The translations under genes and the position numbers were made by a program. From Panonychus citri (Eukaryota; Arthropoda; Arachnida; Trombidiformes; Tetranychidae): DNA of 64,000 nt. Positions 34,901-46,186 of this stretch are shown here, in pieces. The number at the start of each line of letters is the position of its first letter. Positions within the stretch are counted from its first letter, which is position 1. The stretch spans positions 426,939 through 490,938 of the forward strand of contig NW_026515518.1 of the NCBI RefSeq assembly GCF_014898815.1, read 5' to 3'. Below the pieces are notes generated by a model. It was not told the DNA's origin and made no database searches. It saw only the letters and a program-made list of their open reading frames with translations.

Positions 34901-37900
34901 GACAACATTTCTATCTTATATTATCTTATCAATCTTGTTGGAAACTGAGTGTGTACAGTAAGATAATGGATTATGATGATGGAAAGATGGAAACAGTAAC
35001 AGCAAAAAAATGGTTCATCTTTTTATCAGAATAATTGTCATTCTATCATAAATTCAGATTAGATAACGAAAACAAGAAAGTGACATAGAAATGCAAGGGA
35101 AAAAATCTGAATAAAACTCTGAGTTTCAATCATGAAAATCAGGTATCACAGGGGAAAAAGTTCAATAATTGATTCAGAATTTTTTATTGTATGCTGTTCA
35201 AAATTCATCATGAAATTAATGATTTTTATCACATTGAATTACAAATAATCACATGATGACAAAATAAATGGAATCAAGATAAATATTGAAATCTAATGGA
35301 AGCCAATGGATATTAAATTATTGTTCAATTCATGATTATCTCTGACATCTGAATAATCAGACATGGTGATGGAAGGTAAAGGTTGAGATAGAAAAAAAAA
35401 TTCTCCAAATTTTTTTCCATATTGATTCCGAATGAAAAGCAAAAAAGTTCTGAAGAAAAAAGTTCTGAGAGTGAGAAAAATGTAGATTGCGAAAAAAAGT
35501 TTCCAATATTGAACAATGAAATCTAATACTTGAAATGCAATTTATCACCATCATCACCATCTCACTGAATCATGATTAAAGTTCAATGTACGAGAATCTT
35601 TTCCTCATGCAAGTATCATGAAAACTTTGGAAACTCATAACCATTCATCTAATATGTATATTATTAATCTTATCGTTAAAGTATCACACGGAATATAAAC
35701 ACCCTGTAAGTTGAATATATACACTGGCCATTAATATACAGTTTTCACTTTGTTGGAACAAAAAAAAATAACAGTTTCAAATAAAAGTTGATAAAATTTA
35801 CACCAAAGTGATAACATTTATATACATTAATATGTATTTGCACTTTATCAGTGAGATCTTAGGATTGCAATGGTTCACAAATGAAAATCAATGAATACTT
35901 AAAATGTCATAAATGTAAATTTGATAATAAATTGTCATTATTATCATTCTGAACTTTTTTTTCATCATCATTATCATGGAAACTTTTTTCTTTCTCCTCC
36001 AATGAGATTGACTCGAAGTTTATTTTTTATTCACCATGAATTTAACTGATTGATTCACTCTCATGGAACATGAGTAGATTGGGAAACTGAATATCTGTAC
36101 TTTATCAAACTGAAATCAATTGGAACTTAATAAATGAGTTGAATTTGATTATTATCATGGTTATGATGAAATCAGTTCTGGAATTTTTCATCCCTTTCAC
36201 AATCTCTCTCTCTCTCTCTCTCTCTTGCTCATCATGGTTATCGTATATTATTACATGCGGACTCACTGAATCTTCACTATTTGTTTGTTAAATTGTTATA
36301 CATTTTATGCTCATATATTCATAATGTAAGCTATTTATAACTCATTATTCATGATGATGTTTCATGATGATAAATGAATCAACTCAAATCATGTAATCAT
36401 TATTAATCATCTCAATTTTTGTTCATAATTTATCATAACAATGATTATTGTTATTGTTGTGATCATTGTTATTATCACTTTGATTATGATATTTATGAAT
36501 TATCATTTTTTGTTTGTTAATGTTTATCATGAATAATATTAATCAACACCATCATGATATATTCATTAACTCTGGTCAACCAAATTCACTGATTTATATA
36601 ATTGAACATTATCATCTTGACCAGATTATAATTTATCTTTATAACTCAAACAATGGATAAATGAGCAAAAAATTAAAGCTAATTAATCAACTTTTTCATT
36701 TACATTATCATTATGTTTAACCCTTTATGTTACGCTCAATGGTCAAGCAGATAATTACCATAACTGTCTGGACATTCAATAAGTTGACCTAAATCCTAAG
36801 TCAATCAGATCAAATCTTACTTCGTTACGATGTTTTTTTTTCATCGAGATCAAAATATTAATTAATTCCAAACACTAGACATTAATTTTGTAGAAACTAA
36901 ACTCTTTTTTATTAATACTTGCCTCGGAGTTCAATCTGATTACTTTAGTTAGTTCATTAGTTTGACCGATCAAAAATCAGATTTCTGGTCTTCGATGGAC
37001 ATGTTTGAGTCATTTCGTATTTAATAATAAAGAGAGGTTTAATGTTCCGCTGAATCGAAACAGAACTTGAGTTGACTGAGTAAAATCCTCAAATGAGAAA
37101 AAATCACAACAATAACAATTTAGACCTGAAGAGACAAGGTAAATGATAATATATAATGTACTATTTTTTTTATCAATTTCAATTCTATTATTATGTTGAA
37201 TCAACTGTCAACTAATACAGATTAATGATGAAACAACTCCATTCAATTTGACCAGAAAATCATTTGATTCATCATTCAATAAGAAAACTTCATCATCATG
37301 TAAACATGAAGATAAAGAGATTCGGATAAATGATAATAGATGGAGAAGGTAAAAATATTCAGGTAAAGCTGAAATTCTGTCGGTGATAAAACTTGAAGAT
37401 TATCATATATGATATAGTACTTTTATTCATCTCCTTCTGTCTGACATTCTGCTTGGATTCTGGTCAATCTGAGTCAGCATTTTGAGCATTTTTCTGAATG
37501 TCTTTCACAAGCTTATCGGTTACATTGACTTTCAGTTAAAACTACTGATATGAGTAAGTAGATAAGTAAAAAGTATTTTAAAATAACGGTTATAGTTTAG
37601 TAATATTAATAAAATAGTGTCACAAAATAATATGATGTTTATTCAAGTTATCATCTATTATCATGAATGATATTCATCATGTGAATAGTATTTGATATCC
37701 GTTCATGTTGATGGCTTTCATAGGGAAATGTAACAAACATGATAACAAAATTTTCACATAGAAAATGAATATTTGTTTCATCTTCTAAATCAACAACATG
37801 ATGATGACGAGATGCTAAAGGATAAAACTAATATAATGTCTCAGCTGAACAACTTATTTCATCTTAACAGGGAAGTGAAAAAAGTTATATAAGATAACAT

Positions 37901-39682
37901 TTGATAATAGTAATGATGATAAAAAGCTTTTAAGAATAAGTTATTAAGATTTTGTAGAAATCTCAACTTTTTTCTTCAACAAAATCATCTTCATATCTAA
38001 TATATTTCATCATGAGAATCATCACCATGATTATTATTAAAAGGGAAGAGATAAAGTGTAAAAAAGATCCCTTGATATGAGTTGACAATCATAATCTCTT
38101 GGGCTTAGGCTTGAATTTCATTTGAATCCATTTTTACATAACTAATTGACAATGAGCGTTTTTTTTGTTTCCATTTCTTTGAGTTTCAGTTTGTTCAAAC
38201 AATTGAAATCTATCATCATGAATGCTCTTGGTATTATTACACAATTTCCAGAATGAATTATGAATTTTCCCACCGTCAACTACTTTCCCTGTTCTGTAGG
38301 TTTCAGTATGTTATCATCATTATTATTTCTGTTGAAACAAAATTTTGCATTTTACTTTGATAACTTTTCGGAAGTGATGTTATCAGTCTTATGCTGAGAT
38401 TGTGAAGGTTAAATGAATTTATAATCAGATGAAGAGGGAAGATGAAATTTTACTCTTCTACTCACTAACTCTCAGGGTATCTTATGAGTTTCAATGCTTC
38501 TGATAGACAGAATTCATTTTGATGGATTTTGATGATAATCATGTTGCTGTTGATGATGATGAAGGTGACTGTTATGATTATGATGAGGAAATTTTTTCTC
38601 TGATAATTTAGCCAAGGAAAATGTTATTATTGAATATGACACTATCATTCTATAAGATTGAGATTTGATTTTATGAATTATCATGGGCGTTTTTGAACAT
38701 TTATTAAAATCAGTAATGCTGTTGATCAAAAATCTATCAAGGTGAACAAACTGATAGTAGATTTAGAAACTTCTAAAAAGTTGAGTCGATTTTTCCTCTA
38801 ACTTTTCCTGTAAATGATAATCTGAAAAGTAAGAAGGATGAAAATTCAATGTATATGCAAATGTTGAGGTTTTGTAGATGATGAAAAATTTCGTGTATCT
38901 TTCTAGTAGCATGAATCTCATGAAACTCAGAGAATGAGTAATTTTCTTCAGTGAAAGTGATTATTTTTATGATTGCTTTAAGTTGTAGTGGTGTTTATTT
39001 TATGCAAAAAAGTTCATTATGATTGAATTGGAAAGCTAAAAGTTCTAGTTACATTCCTGAATTGAGTAAATTGAAGAAACTAATTGAACTTACCGATAAC
39101 TGTTAGGTTGATGTGGAAGTTTTGTGTTGGATATTTTTCATAATCGACTCTACATCGATATTCACCCGAGTCTTTTTCACTAACTTTATCTAATCGTAGA
39201 GTCGGTGGACTTTTGGACATTTCAAAATAAGATCGACTCTTATAAGAACTCGATGGAATATGAATTGAACCACTTAATGAACTTTTATTCCGAGTGTCAA
39301 CTGTATAAACAGGAATTCCAGTCTCTCCTTTGTACCATAAAATAATGGCCACTTCTTTAATATTCCCGTTGGTTATCGTTATGTTACATGGTAAAGAGAC
39401 TGATCGACCAGCGATACCTTCCACTTCTGTGTGACCTAAAAATTGAGAAAGAGAGAAAGTGAAATTTAATAGATTGGATCATCAATAATGATAATTAACC
39501 AAATCATAAATACCTGAATAATCAATTTCTAAACTTTGTGAATTTACAGACAAATTGTAACTACAATTAAGTATCAGTAAAAATGATAGTAATTGAAGAC
39601 ATGTCACCGGTGATGATTTAGATATCCAAATTGTTTGAGTAGCAACTGAATCACAATTAAGAAACATTAATTTCCTTCTCAT
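16512..39682 (-). CDS. Sidestep-family immunoglobulin receptor gene (six visible exons, 3' end missing)
   Basis: Six exons with consensus GT/AG borders on the minus strand encode a signal-like N-terminus and four Ig domains whose fingerprints are those of arthropod sidestep proteins: Ig1 ending SGEYRCRVDY; Ig2 with IGPFLRGTTLRLTCKAIGG, the PSIRWWKGG tryptophans and SVSIDM; Ig3 with SDLICLSYGSRPPVQVKWFKDD; Ig4 with DVYFECNVRANP and GHYQCSARNSQGTGYSE. Sidestep proteins are cell-surface guidance ligands for Beat receptors on motor axons. The family normally continues with a further Ig, a fibronectin domain and a membrane helix; these are absent from the window below 16.5 kb. They either lie left of the Maverick or have been lost. 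The intron between Ig1 and Ig2 is 20.4 kb. Confidence 0.85.
16904..17203 (-). CDS. Sidestep-like gene, exon 5 (Ig3)
   Basis: Opens after CTTCCAG, ends at a GTAAGT donor. Encodes VEPLGVELL, SDLICLSYGSRPPVQVKWF and DNGKVISCSVVN, a complete Ig domain with both cysteines and the core tryptophan. Confidence 0.84.
17209..17232. repeat. (GA)n microsatellite
   Basis: Simple GA repeat in the intron just upstream of the Ig3 acceptor, where it forms a pyrimidine tract on the coding strand. Confidence 0.9.
17275..17478 (-). CDS. Sidestep-like gene, exon 4 (end of Ig2)
   Basis: Opens after AATTAAG and ends at a GTGAGT donor. Encodes DPSPSIRWWKGG, VSNEFIVENIDRDNLLTVLT with the second cysteine, and the PKEVSVSIDM tail. 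A GA microsatellite sits just downstream in the intron. Confidence 0.82.
18609..18719 (-). CDS. Sidestep-like gene, exon 3 (start of Ig2)
   Basis: Opens after TTTCATAG and ends at a GTAAGT donor. Encodes VPPKSVIIVD, IGPFLRG and LRLTCKAIGG, the first half of Ig2 including its first cysteine. Confidence 0.82.
20770..20804. repeat. (CT)n microsatellite
   Basis: Uninterrupted CT run of about 17 units in the long intron. Confidence 0.92.
22002..22030. repeat. (GA)n microsatellite
   Basis: GA run in the long intron; a shorter one lies at about 21,679-21,699. Confidence 0.9.
22584..22641. repeat. (CT)n microsatellite, longest in the window
   Basis: About 28 CT units without interruption. Confidence 0.93.
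27694..27721. repeat. (GA)n microsatellite
   Basis: GA run in the long intron. Confidence 0.9.
31900..31941. repeat. (CT)n microsatellite
   Basis: About 20 CT units in the long intron. A shorter CT run lies at about 36,202-36,225. Confidence 0.92.
39094..39435 (-). CDS. Sidestep-like gene, exon 2 (Ig1)
   Basis: Opens after TTTTTAG and ends at a GTAAGT donor. Encodes a V-type Ig domain: SVSLPC with the first cysteine, AIILWYKG with the core tryptophan, PVYTVDTR, RSYFEM, and DSGEYRCRVDY with the second cysteine. This pattern is the sidestep Ig1 fingerprint. Confidence 0.85.
39514..39682 (-). CDS. Sidestep-like gene, exon 1 (signal region)
   Basis: Begins at the ATG at 39682 with a basic N-terminus and a hydrophobic stretch (CLQLLSFLLILNC) that can serve as a signal peptide or anchor. 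It ends at a CAG|GTATTT donor. An alternative internal ATG lies six codons in. Confidence 0.65.
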
Positions 39683-40543
39683 TTTTGTTGAAACAGTTGA
39701 ATTGAATTAAATTATTTTGATAGAGACTAAGATGGTGATTATTATGATAATGATGATATCTTGATAAAAACACAAAATATTGATTATTAAGTGAATATGA
39801 TGATGGTGATGATTCACTCAATTCGCGTTAATTAACAACTCTAATGAATCAAATTAATGAGCAAATAATAATAATTATTGATACATAAAGTGTTCAACCA
39901 AACACAATCAATTTATAAAATAAATAGATGAAGTTGCGTTCCAAATTAACAGAATTTTGATTATGTTTATTATCGATGTTTAAAATGAGAAATAATCAAA
40001 TTTTTGTGATGTCTAATTGTGTCACCTAATTACTTGTTTCTAATTCATTTCATTAAACACTGAAAGTTTCACATTTTCTTCAATTTAAATTAACTCAATT
40101 TGTTGATAGAACTATAAACTTATTTGGTTTGATCATTTACTGGGAATGAGTAAAATAACTTTTATCATAAAAACTAAACTATCACAATCATTGAGTCAAC
40201 TCATTTTTACTTTTTGTTTGGTAGTCGAATTTTCTGTACACTGCTGACCTCTCTTGGTACAGAACTCAATTAACCTTCTGGACCAATATCAACTATGTTA
40301 TTCGAAGAGACACTACATAGGAAAATAAGCGAATGACCAATCAACGAATATCCAAAGCATACGAAATCTTTTGACCATAACATGTTCCACGAGTTGGCCA
40401 TATCAAAAGTAAACAAATAATGAACCGACAGAAAAGACAACCAATTCAACCATTTAATTTTAATTCTCGGCAATCAAAGACTTTGTTTTGTTCATCTTTT
40501 CCTCTCTCCAATTGATTGTCTCAATTTTTACAGCGAAAAGGTC
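39683..40543. other. Intergenic, between divergent sidestep-like and ACSF2-like genes
   Basis: No gene or RNA recognised. AT-rich, likely containing the promoters of the two divergent genes. Confidence 0.5.
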
Positions 40544-42060
40544 ATGATGATTTTAAACCGTTTCTCGTCATCAAAACATTTAATTTCTTGCAATAATTTA
40601 CGATTTACTTCCTATTCAAGATTTAATTCAATTCCATTGACCTCTAGTCATACCAATTCATCAAAATCACCAAACCAGCGAAGATTCAATTCATCAAAAT
40701 CGTCGTAAGTCTACAAACTCATTTCTACTCATTTGTTTCTTTTCTCTCTCAACCAGAACTTTCATTCTTCACCCATACTCATATGCTTATGGTGTTTCTC
40801 CAGCTAATCTAGAATTTTATTCCATTGGTGATGCTCTACAATTAAGTTCTGATCAACTTGAGTAATTAAAGGTCTCGGTGAAGGTTTTGGCGATCAGCTG
40901 ATTAGAGCCTAAGGTTTACTTTTCCTTTACCTTAATGATAAGATTAATTTACTTGATTTGGTTTCTCTTTTTAAAGGTAATTCCCAACCTGCGATAATTA
41001 GTGGCCATCAGAAAATAGTTAAATCATTTGGTGATCTAAATAAAGAAGTTAATCAACTGGTTTATTCATTTGATTCTGTCCTTGGTTTGACTAAAGGTGA
41101 TGTTGTCTCTTTGTGGTCATCAAATTGTTATGAATGGATATTAATTCAATTGGCTTGTGCTCGCTATGGGTTAATTCTGTGCACCCTTAATCCAGTTTAC
41201 AGACTACCTGAACTGGAATATGCTCTTACCAAGTCTGAAGCCAAAGTTTTATTCGTACCTGGTCAGTCTTCCCAACAAACGGTGGTCAATGATTTCGTCA
41301 ACATAGCGAGTAAATTGCATAGGAAAACTAATCCAACTCTTGAGAAATTGGTTCAAATTGATGGAGACAATTTAACTTCATTGAATTTTGACAAATTCCC
41401 TTTAAATCAATTGTTATCATCGAGTGATGGATCAACTACAACTTCATTGAGAGTCAATAGTGATGATCCAGCGATCATCATGTTCACTTCGGTAATACAG
41501 ATCAATCCGAATACAATTACCAACTTTTCATTTCAATGTTTCTAATCACAGGAACAACCGGTAAACCTAAAGGCCTTATTATCACATTGTAATCTAATCA
41601 ACAATGCACAATTAACTGCTCGAAGACTTGGTCTTGATGAACCAGGAACTGTTGCCGCTTCCAGTTCCTCTTTTCCATCTTCGGTCTTGTCTATGGGATC
41701 ACAATGATGGCCCGAATGGAATCACAATCACTCTTTCTGGTTATCGTTACAATGTTAAGAGTTTGGTTGAGACAATTAATGAAAATAACTGTTCCCATGC
41801 AATGATTGTTCCAGCGATGACGATTGATTTAATCAATTATCTAGAGAAAAACAACATCACTATGCCTTCACTTAAAAGTTTGAATTGATCTCAAATTACC
41901 GTCGAACAATTAAACTAATCACCATTTTCTATTTTTAATTGTAGCCGTGATCACCGGTTCAGCTCCAACCACCGTTGAAACTGTTCATAGATTGTTGAAA
42001 GTAAATCCTCACACTGAAAATTACCTAGTTCGTTATGGATCCACAGAAACTGGCACTGAT
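40544..42060 (+). pseudogene. Acyl-CoA synthetase (ACSF2-like, mitochondrial) pseudogene, 3' truncated
   Basis: Exon-like pieces follow the order of ACSF2. A Ser/Arg/Asn-rich presequence (40544-40704, ending at a GTAAGT donor) looks like a mitochondrial targeting peptide. Next come YSYAYGVSPANLEF (about 40,780-40,864), then a long exon at 40977-41490 with GDVVSLWSSNCYEWILIQLACARYG and NPVYRLPELEYAL. After an intron follows the AMP-binding P-loop TTGKPKGLIIT at about 41,552. Frameshifts near 41,590 and 41,670 break the part after the P-loop. A last exon, from 41,944, has TGSAPTTVETV and VRYGSTETGTDS and stops being homologous at about 42,060. The C-terminal third is missing. A TAA after SSDQLE (40,862) lies at the exon edge. 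The family activates medium-chain fatty acids with ATP and CoA. Confidence 0.78.
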
Positions 42061-42294
42061 TCTAAATTTAATTGCTGATCGTCTTTTTGTTCAAAAGAAA
42101 ATCGATTTCGAATTTGTATTCGAATACATTGACAGTTCAAGAGAATCGATTTTTCTTTCTGAAAAGATCGAGTGGTAAAATCAAGAAAAATGATCGATAG
42201 CAAATGTTTCCAATGCACTGACGAATGACACATAAGAGAATATCGACTTACCTTTGTAAAAATTCAGTTCAACTAATTAAAAACAACCGATAGA

Positions 42295-42570
42295 TGTTGA
42301 ATGTAAAAACACAATTAGTACTGTTCGAAAAGAAAAGATAAACACCTCGTCTCCTTGAAAGAGACGAGATAAAAATAGAGATGAAGATGAAGTTGAAATG
42401 AAAGTGACATGAATATGAACATGAACATGAAACCCCCAATGTAAACCTAAAATATGATCAGTTGGGGTGAACTCCCCTTTCTCCTCGTATATCTTAACTA
42501 TCATTTTTTCATGTTCTATTTTTATCTTATATCTTCTTGTTTTAAAGTTAAATTTATTCAATTATTTAAT
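42295..42570 (+). repeat. Diverged LTR fragment related to the 51/58.7 kb LTRs
   Basis: From TGTTGAATG it shares with the two younger LTRs the hairpin CTCGTCTC (42346-42353) and GAGACGAG (42361-42368), a following ATAAAAATAGAGATGAAGATGAAG-like tract and a CAGTTGGGGTGAACTCCCCTTTCTC segment. The right border is uncertain. It lies shortly after the point where the ACSF2-like homology ends. Confidence 0.65.
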
Positions 42571-44417
42571 ATCAATTATTTGTTTTCTCAAACAAAAAGA
42601 GAATAACATGTATTGCCTGATCTAATATCAAACTCTACATTAACTAAATTTAAATATTGTTCACGTTGTTTTTTGCCTACACGTTCTATCAATTACAACT
42701 ATTATCATCAACAACCACAATGTTTAAATACTGAACTAATTAAAATTGAAACTGTAGTACACTGTATCAGAAACGATGAACGAATATCGAAGAAGTAATA
42801 AACTCAGAAATCGAATAATTCTATTAGAAAGTGTTCAAGTAAAAAAAGATGAAAAATTCAATATTGAACAATTGTATTTGAAGATGTTCGATCGAATCGA
42901 AGAACTTAACTGATAACTTTCTCGCTATCTCCGTTGTATTTATAAAAATTTTCACCATTATGAAAACTAAATTCAATGCCTGCACTTAACCAGGAAACGT
43001 TAATCACTTAATTTTAAATAATTATTATTTACTGAATAAAAAGTGAAATCATTAAAAAATCAAATAAGTTATTGTTATTTCCAATCAACTGAACAAGCAA
43101 TTGGATGGAATCATTTAACTGTTGGTAAATTTGAAGTAGATAAATTAATTAACTTATGGAAAGACTTGAAACTAAGATTGATTTCCAAACAATTAACAAG
43201 TTATATGATTACACTGATCAAGTTCTCTAAATATCTTTGTTTAATATTTTTTTAAAAAGAAAACACTTTTTTACGCTAGCGAAAATTGTAGAAAAATAAT
43301 ATGACATAACGATTTTAATCAATTTATGTAAAAAAATTCAAAAAAATGAGTAAGAATGGAAAAAAGAGGAAGAAAAGTCATAATCAAAATTTTGATCAAG
43401 ACTTCCGAGATCAATTGAAGGTGATTTCGGTTGGTGAAACAACAATTTGAGCTAAGATCAATTGATGTCGATTGGTGAAACAATATTTTTTAATCCTCGC
43501 ATTAAATTGATCTAAACTTAAATATGATCCGAGATCAAGACTTATTCATAGCTTGTGAAACGCAAAAGCTGTGATCAGCTGGTTTAAAAAATTGATTACG
43601 GTTGGTGAATACGGCCTTAATCTAAATAAACATAAGTACCAATGTAAATGTTATTGATAAATGCAAAAAAAGGTATCATAAATTTAATCCATTTAAACAA
43701 AATGTCAATTGTTACAATAAATTTATCAAACTTTCGCTATTTCGAACAAGGAAGTTCATTAAATTGACTAGGATAATTATGTTATTAGGCTAGAATTAAA
43801 TAGAGTCCGAAAGTGCTTGTAATTATGCTATGTGATCACAACGGATCTAAAAATGTAATAAAAAACGGGGACATGGACTTTCAAACTTACAATTCAAATC
43901 GATTAAAAATTGTGAAGGTGAAATAAAAAAATTGGTAAAGCAATTGATGTTCATCTTTACAATAGTTAGTTAATTCCTGAAAATGATGCGGCATGGTTTG
44001 TTGTTTTCTGTTTCATTCCTTTTCTTCGATAACCTTCATTCATCCTTGCTTCGTATTAATATGTTTTCCATAAATTCTATTGAATTCAGTTTCCTTTTCG
44101 ATTTTCTACTTGTTTCAACTAGTCTCTTTTCTCATTGGTTAATTAATTGTCTTTTTCTTTAACCATTAGCTTCATAAAGTAAAGCTCTTTGTTTTCCGCA
44201 TCATCACACAAGTATTTTTCATCACAATATTCTTTATGGTTTTCTAGTGAGGTTCAGAATCGTATATCATCAGCGTTGAAATCATACATTCAAGATATTT
44301 CATTTAGTTATAACAGCATAAAAACGTTAAAGCTTATTACTACTAAAGCGCTCATCTTATAAATTATCACTACATTTGTGTCTTCTTTTTTCATCTTTCA
44401 TTTCATTTGTGGTAGAG
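42571..44417. other. Intergenic, no gene recognised
   Basis: Open frames of about 60-70 codons (42613-42798 and 43043-43255, plus strand) show no family features; a decayed gene cannot be excluded. At about 43,425-43,610 the phrase (G/A)TTGGTGAAAC recurs three to four times among GATCAA-rich sequence, looking like an old degenerate repeat. Confidence 0.45.
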
Positions 44418-45266
44418 ATGGAGAGCACAACACAAATTTCCGAAAGCAAAAAACGTGAACTTGAAGATTTCTTCGCAAACTTGATCAATCTTATTCCGGA
44501 AAATAATAGGGAAATTCAAATAATAAAATATAACAAGCTATTTGGATCTATGTTTTCTAGTTTTTCAGGATATGGGGAAGAAGAAGATGAGAGGGAAGAT
44601 GAGGTCATGGAAGAAAGGGAAAGCGAGGCTGGTGAGAGAGAACTTGATAAAAATACGCAATCAACTTCAGGGCGTGAGCAAAGAATTGAGGATGAAGAAG
44701 ATCAACAGGAGGAAGAGGGTATTGAGGCAGTTCAGGGTGGTGCGAGTGTGGGTGCGGAGCAGGTTGAAAGAGAAATGCAAGAAAGGTTGGCTGAAAAGAC
44801 AAGACGGGAAGATGCGATTTGGGAACAATTTAGAGCCTCTGTAATTGGTGAAGTTGCTTTTACATCAGAGATTGAAATAGACGATATTTCAATCTCTGAT
44901 GTAGACGAGGGTATCAATACGATAGCGGTTCTCGAAGCAAAAATAAAACAATGTTGGCGCAATATGTTGAAGTATTATATATGTATAGGAAAAAACTTAA
45001 CGCAGATGAAGAATCTATCTCACAATGTCGATGATATGCTGAAATCTCTTAAAGATCATGGGCTCAGAGAATATTATCGAACCCATGCAAGTTTTCTTAT
45101 GGGCTTGTACAACATGTATTGCAAATATCCACGTATCATACGATCAACTTGTTGCTTAAGATTTGTAAAAATAAATAAGAAAATAATAAATGAGCGGTTG
45201 ATAACTATTCAAGCCGATCGAACTCCAGAAGGCAGAAGAGAGCTTGCCTTCTGGTTAGAAGAGTAA
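44418..45266 (+). CDS. Unknown protein beside the second TBP-like gene (acidic middle, folded C-terminus)
   Basis: 283 residues from the ATG at 44418, preferred over an upstream in-frame ATG at 44376 that would add a hydrophobic leader read from untranslated-looking sequence. Residues about 55-130 are highly acidic and low-complexity (EEEDEREDEVMEERESE, EDEEDQQEEEG). Residues about 170-283 form a Cys- and aromatic-rich helical part (KIKQCWRNMLKYYICIGKNL, LREYYRTHASFLMGLYNMY, FVKINKKIINERL) that may be a DNA- or protein-binding domain. I do not recognise it. A TATAAAT sequence lies about 60 nt upstream. Its intact frame contrasts with the broken genes that follow on the same strand. Confidence 0.6.
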   Translation: MESTTQISESKKRELEDFFANLINLIPENNREIQIIKYNKLFGSMFSSFSGYGEEEDEREDEVMEERESEAGERELDKNTQSTSGREQRIEDEEDQQEEEGIEAVQGGASVGAEQVEREMQERLAEKTRREDAIWEQFRASVIGEVAFTSEIEIDDISISDVDEGINTIAVLEAKIKQCWRNMLKYYICIGKNLTQMKNLSHNVDDMLKSLKDHGLREYYRTHASFLMGLYNMYCKYPRIIRSTCCLRFVKINKKIINERLITIQADRTPEGRRELAFWLEE

Positions 45267-45428
45267 ATTGCAAATTTTTTATAGATTCATATACCATAAT
45301 CACCCTAATATAATCATATATAATATATATGCATATAATCCTATATAATCATAATTATTCTCATTGTAAATATGTGCACTTTCAGAAAAAATCAAAAAAA
45401 TAACAAAATTTGTAACAATTTGACAATT

Positions 45429-45580
45429 TACTCTATGGTAGTAGTCATACTATTTCATTTTCTCCGTACCCATCCATGGTTCTTATCTTCACGGTCTCTA
45501 ACTGAGAATTTACTCTATGGTAGTATTCATACTATTTCATTTTCTCCGTACATGTCCATGGTTCTTATCTTCATGGTCTT
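45429..45580. repeat. Tandem duplication of about 81 bp
   Basis: The segment beginning TTTACTCTATGGTAGTA and ending GGTTCTTATCTTCA.GGTCT occurs twice in a row (about 45,429-45,499 and 45,510-45,580) with a handful of differences. Confidence 0.85.
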
Positions 45581-45789
45581 TAGCACACACGAACTAATAA
45601 CAGATAGGTCGATAATTTTTGCTTATTTCAACCAAACATTGCCATTCCACACAAAAAATGTCCACGGCTTCCGATCTTTCAGGCCAGTTTTCTCGGCAAC
45701 TATCGGGTTGTGGCAGGCCAGAATAAAAATGGCCCGCATAATTTCTCACGCTGTTTCCAAAAAACTGGTTTTCCAGTCATTATCGATTT

Positions 45790-46185
45790 GACACTTCATG
45801 AAGTTCCTTCGTAAGTGTTAAAGTACAAGGAAGGAAAATATCTAATCTTCACTTCGGGTTCTATCATGGCTGTTGGTCTTATCTCAACTGCACATGCGAG
45901 AGAAGGACTGGAATATTTTTTCCACTACAAACTATCGACTGTTTACGTGTTATCAACATGGTCGCTTATGGTCAAATATTTATTCGAAATTTCGATGAAC
46001 TGACTAAATTCAAAGAGATAATGTGGGAGCCTGAAATCTTTCCCGCCGATTAATGGTATTACCAGAAAAAGTGTATTCCAATCTATCCTTCAGGTAAAAT
46101 TATAATTACTGGTGGTAGACACACGAGGGAGCTAACTGAAACTTTTCACAGATTCAAGAGGTATATAAGAGAGGAGCAGAGTCGA
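45790..46185 (+). pseudogene. Second TBP-like gene, decayed
   Basis: Repeat 1 is visible in one frame at 45,815-45,910 (KYLIFTSGSIMAVG, the SGK...TGAK strand pair of TBP). Repeat 2 follows in another frame at about 45,955-46,175: INMVAYGQI, IMWEPEIFP (46,018-46,044), IYPSGKIIITGGRHTREL (46,084-46,129) and FHRFKRYI. A TAA interrupts the frame after WEPEIFPAD, and at least one frame change lies between the repeats. The order and spacing match the TBP-like gene of the Maverick at 12 kb, but identity is low, so this is not a recent copy. The 5' part before 45,790 may be further remains but cannot be read with confidence. Confidence 0.68.
46161..46170 (+). promoter_or_regulatory. TATATAAGAG box before the second PC4-like gene
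   Basis: The plus-strand box lies about 17 nt before the ATG at 46187 and inside the end of the TBP-like gene, as in the Maverick where boxes also overlap the preceding gene. Confidence 0.4.
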
Positions 46186-46186
46186 A

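Larger units (their letters stand above)
18720..39093 (-). other. 20.4-kb intron, repeat-rich, no gene recognised
   Basis: Between Ig1 and Ig2 exons I see no convincing coding exon on either strand; open frames up to about 130 codons are low-complexity or featureless (for example 23051-23380, 28855-29070, 29926-30321). The sequence is full of short ATCATGATGAT-type repeats and CT/GA microsatellites. Confidence 0.6.

Noticed and set aside
44605..44962. Minus-strand frames opposite the 283-residue gene
   Set aside because: Shadows of the acidic repeat-rich coding strand.
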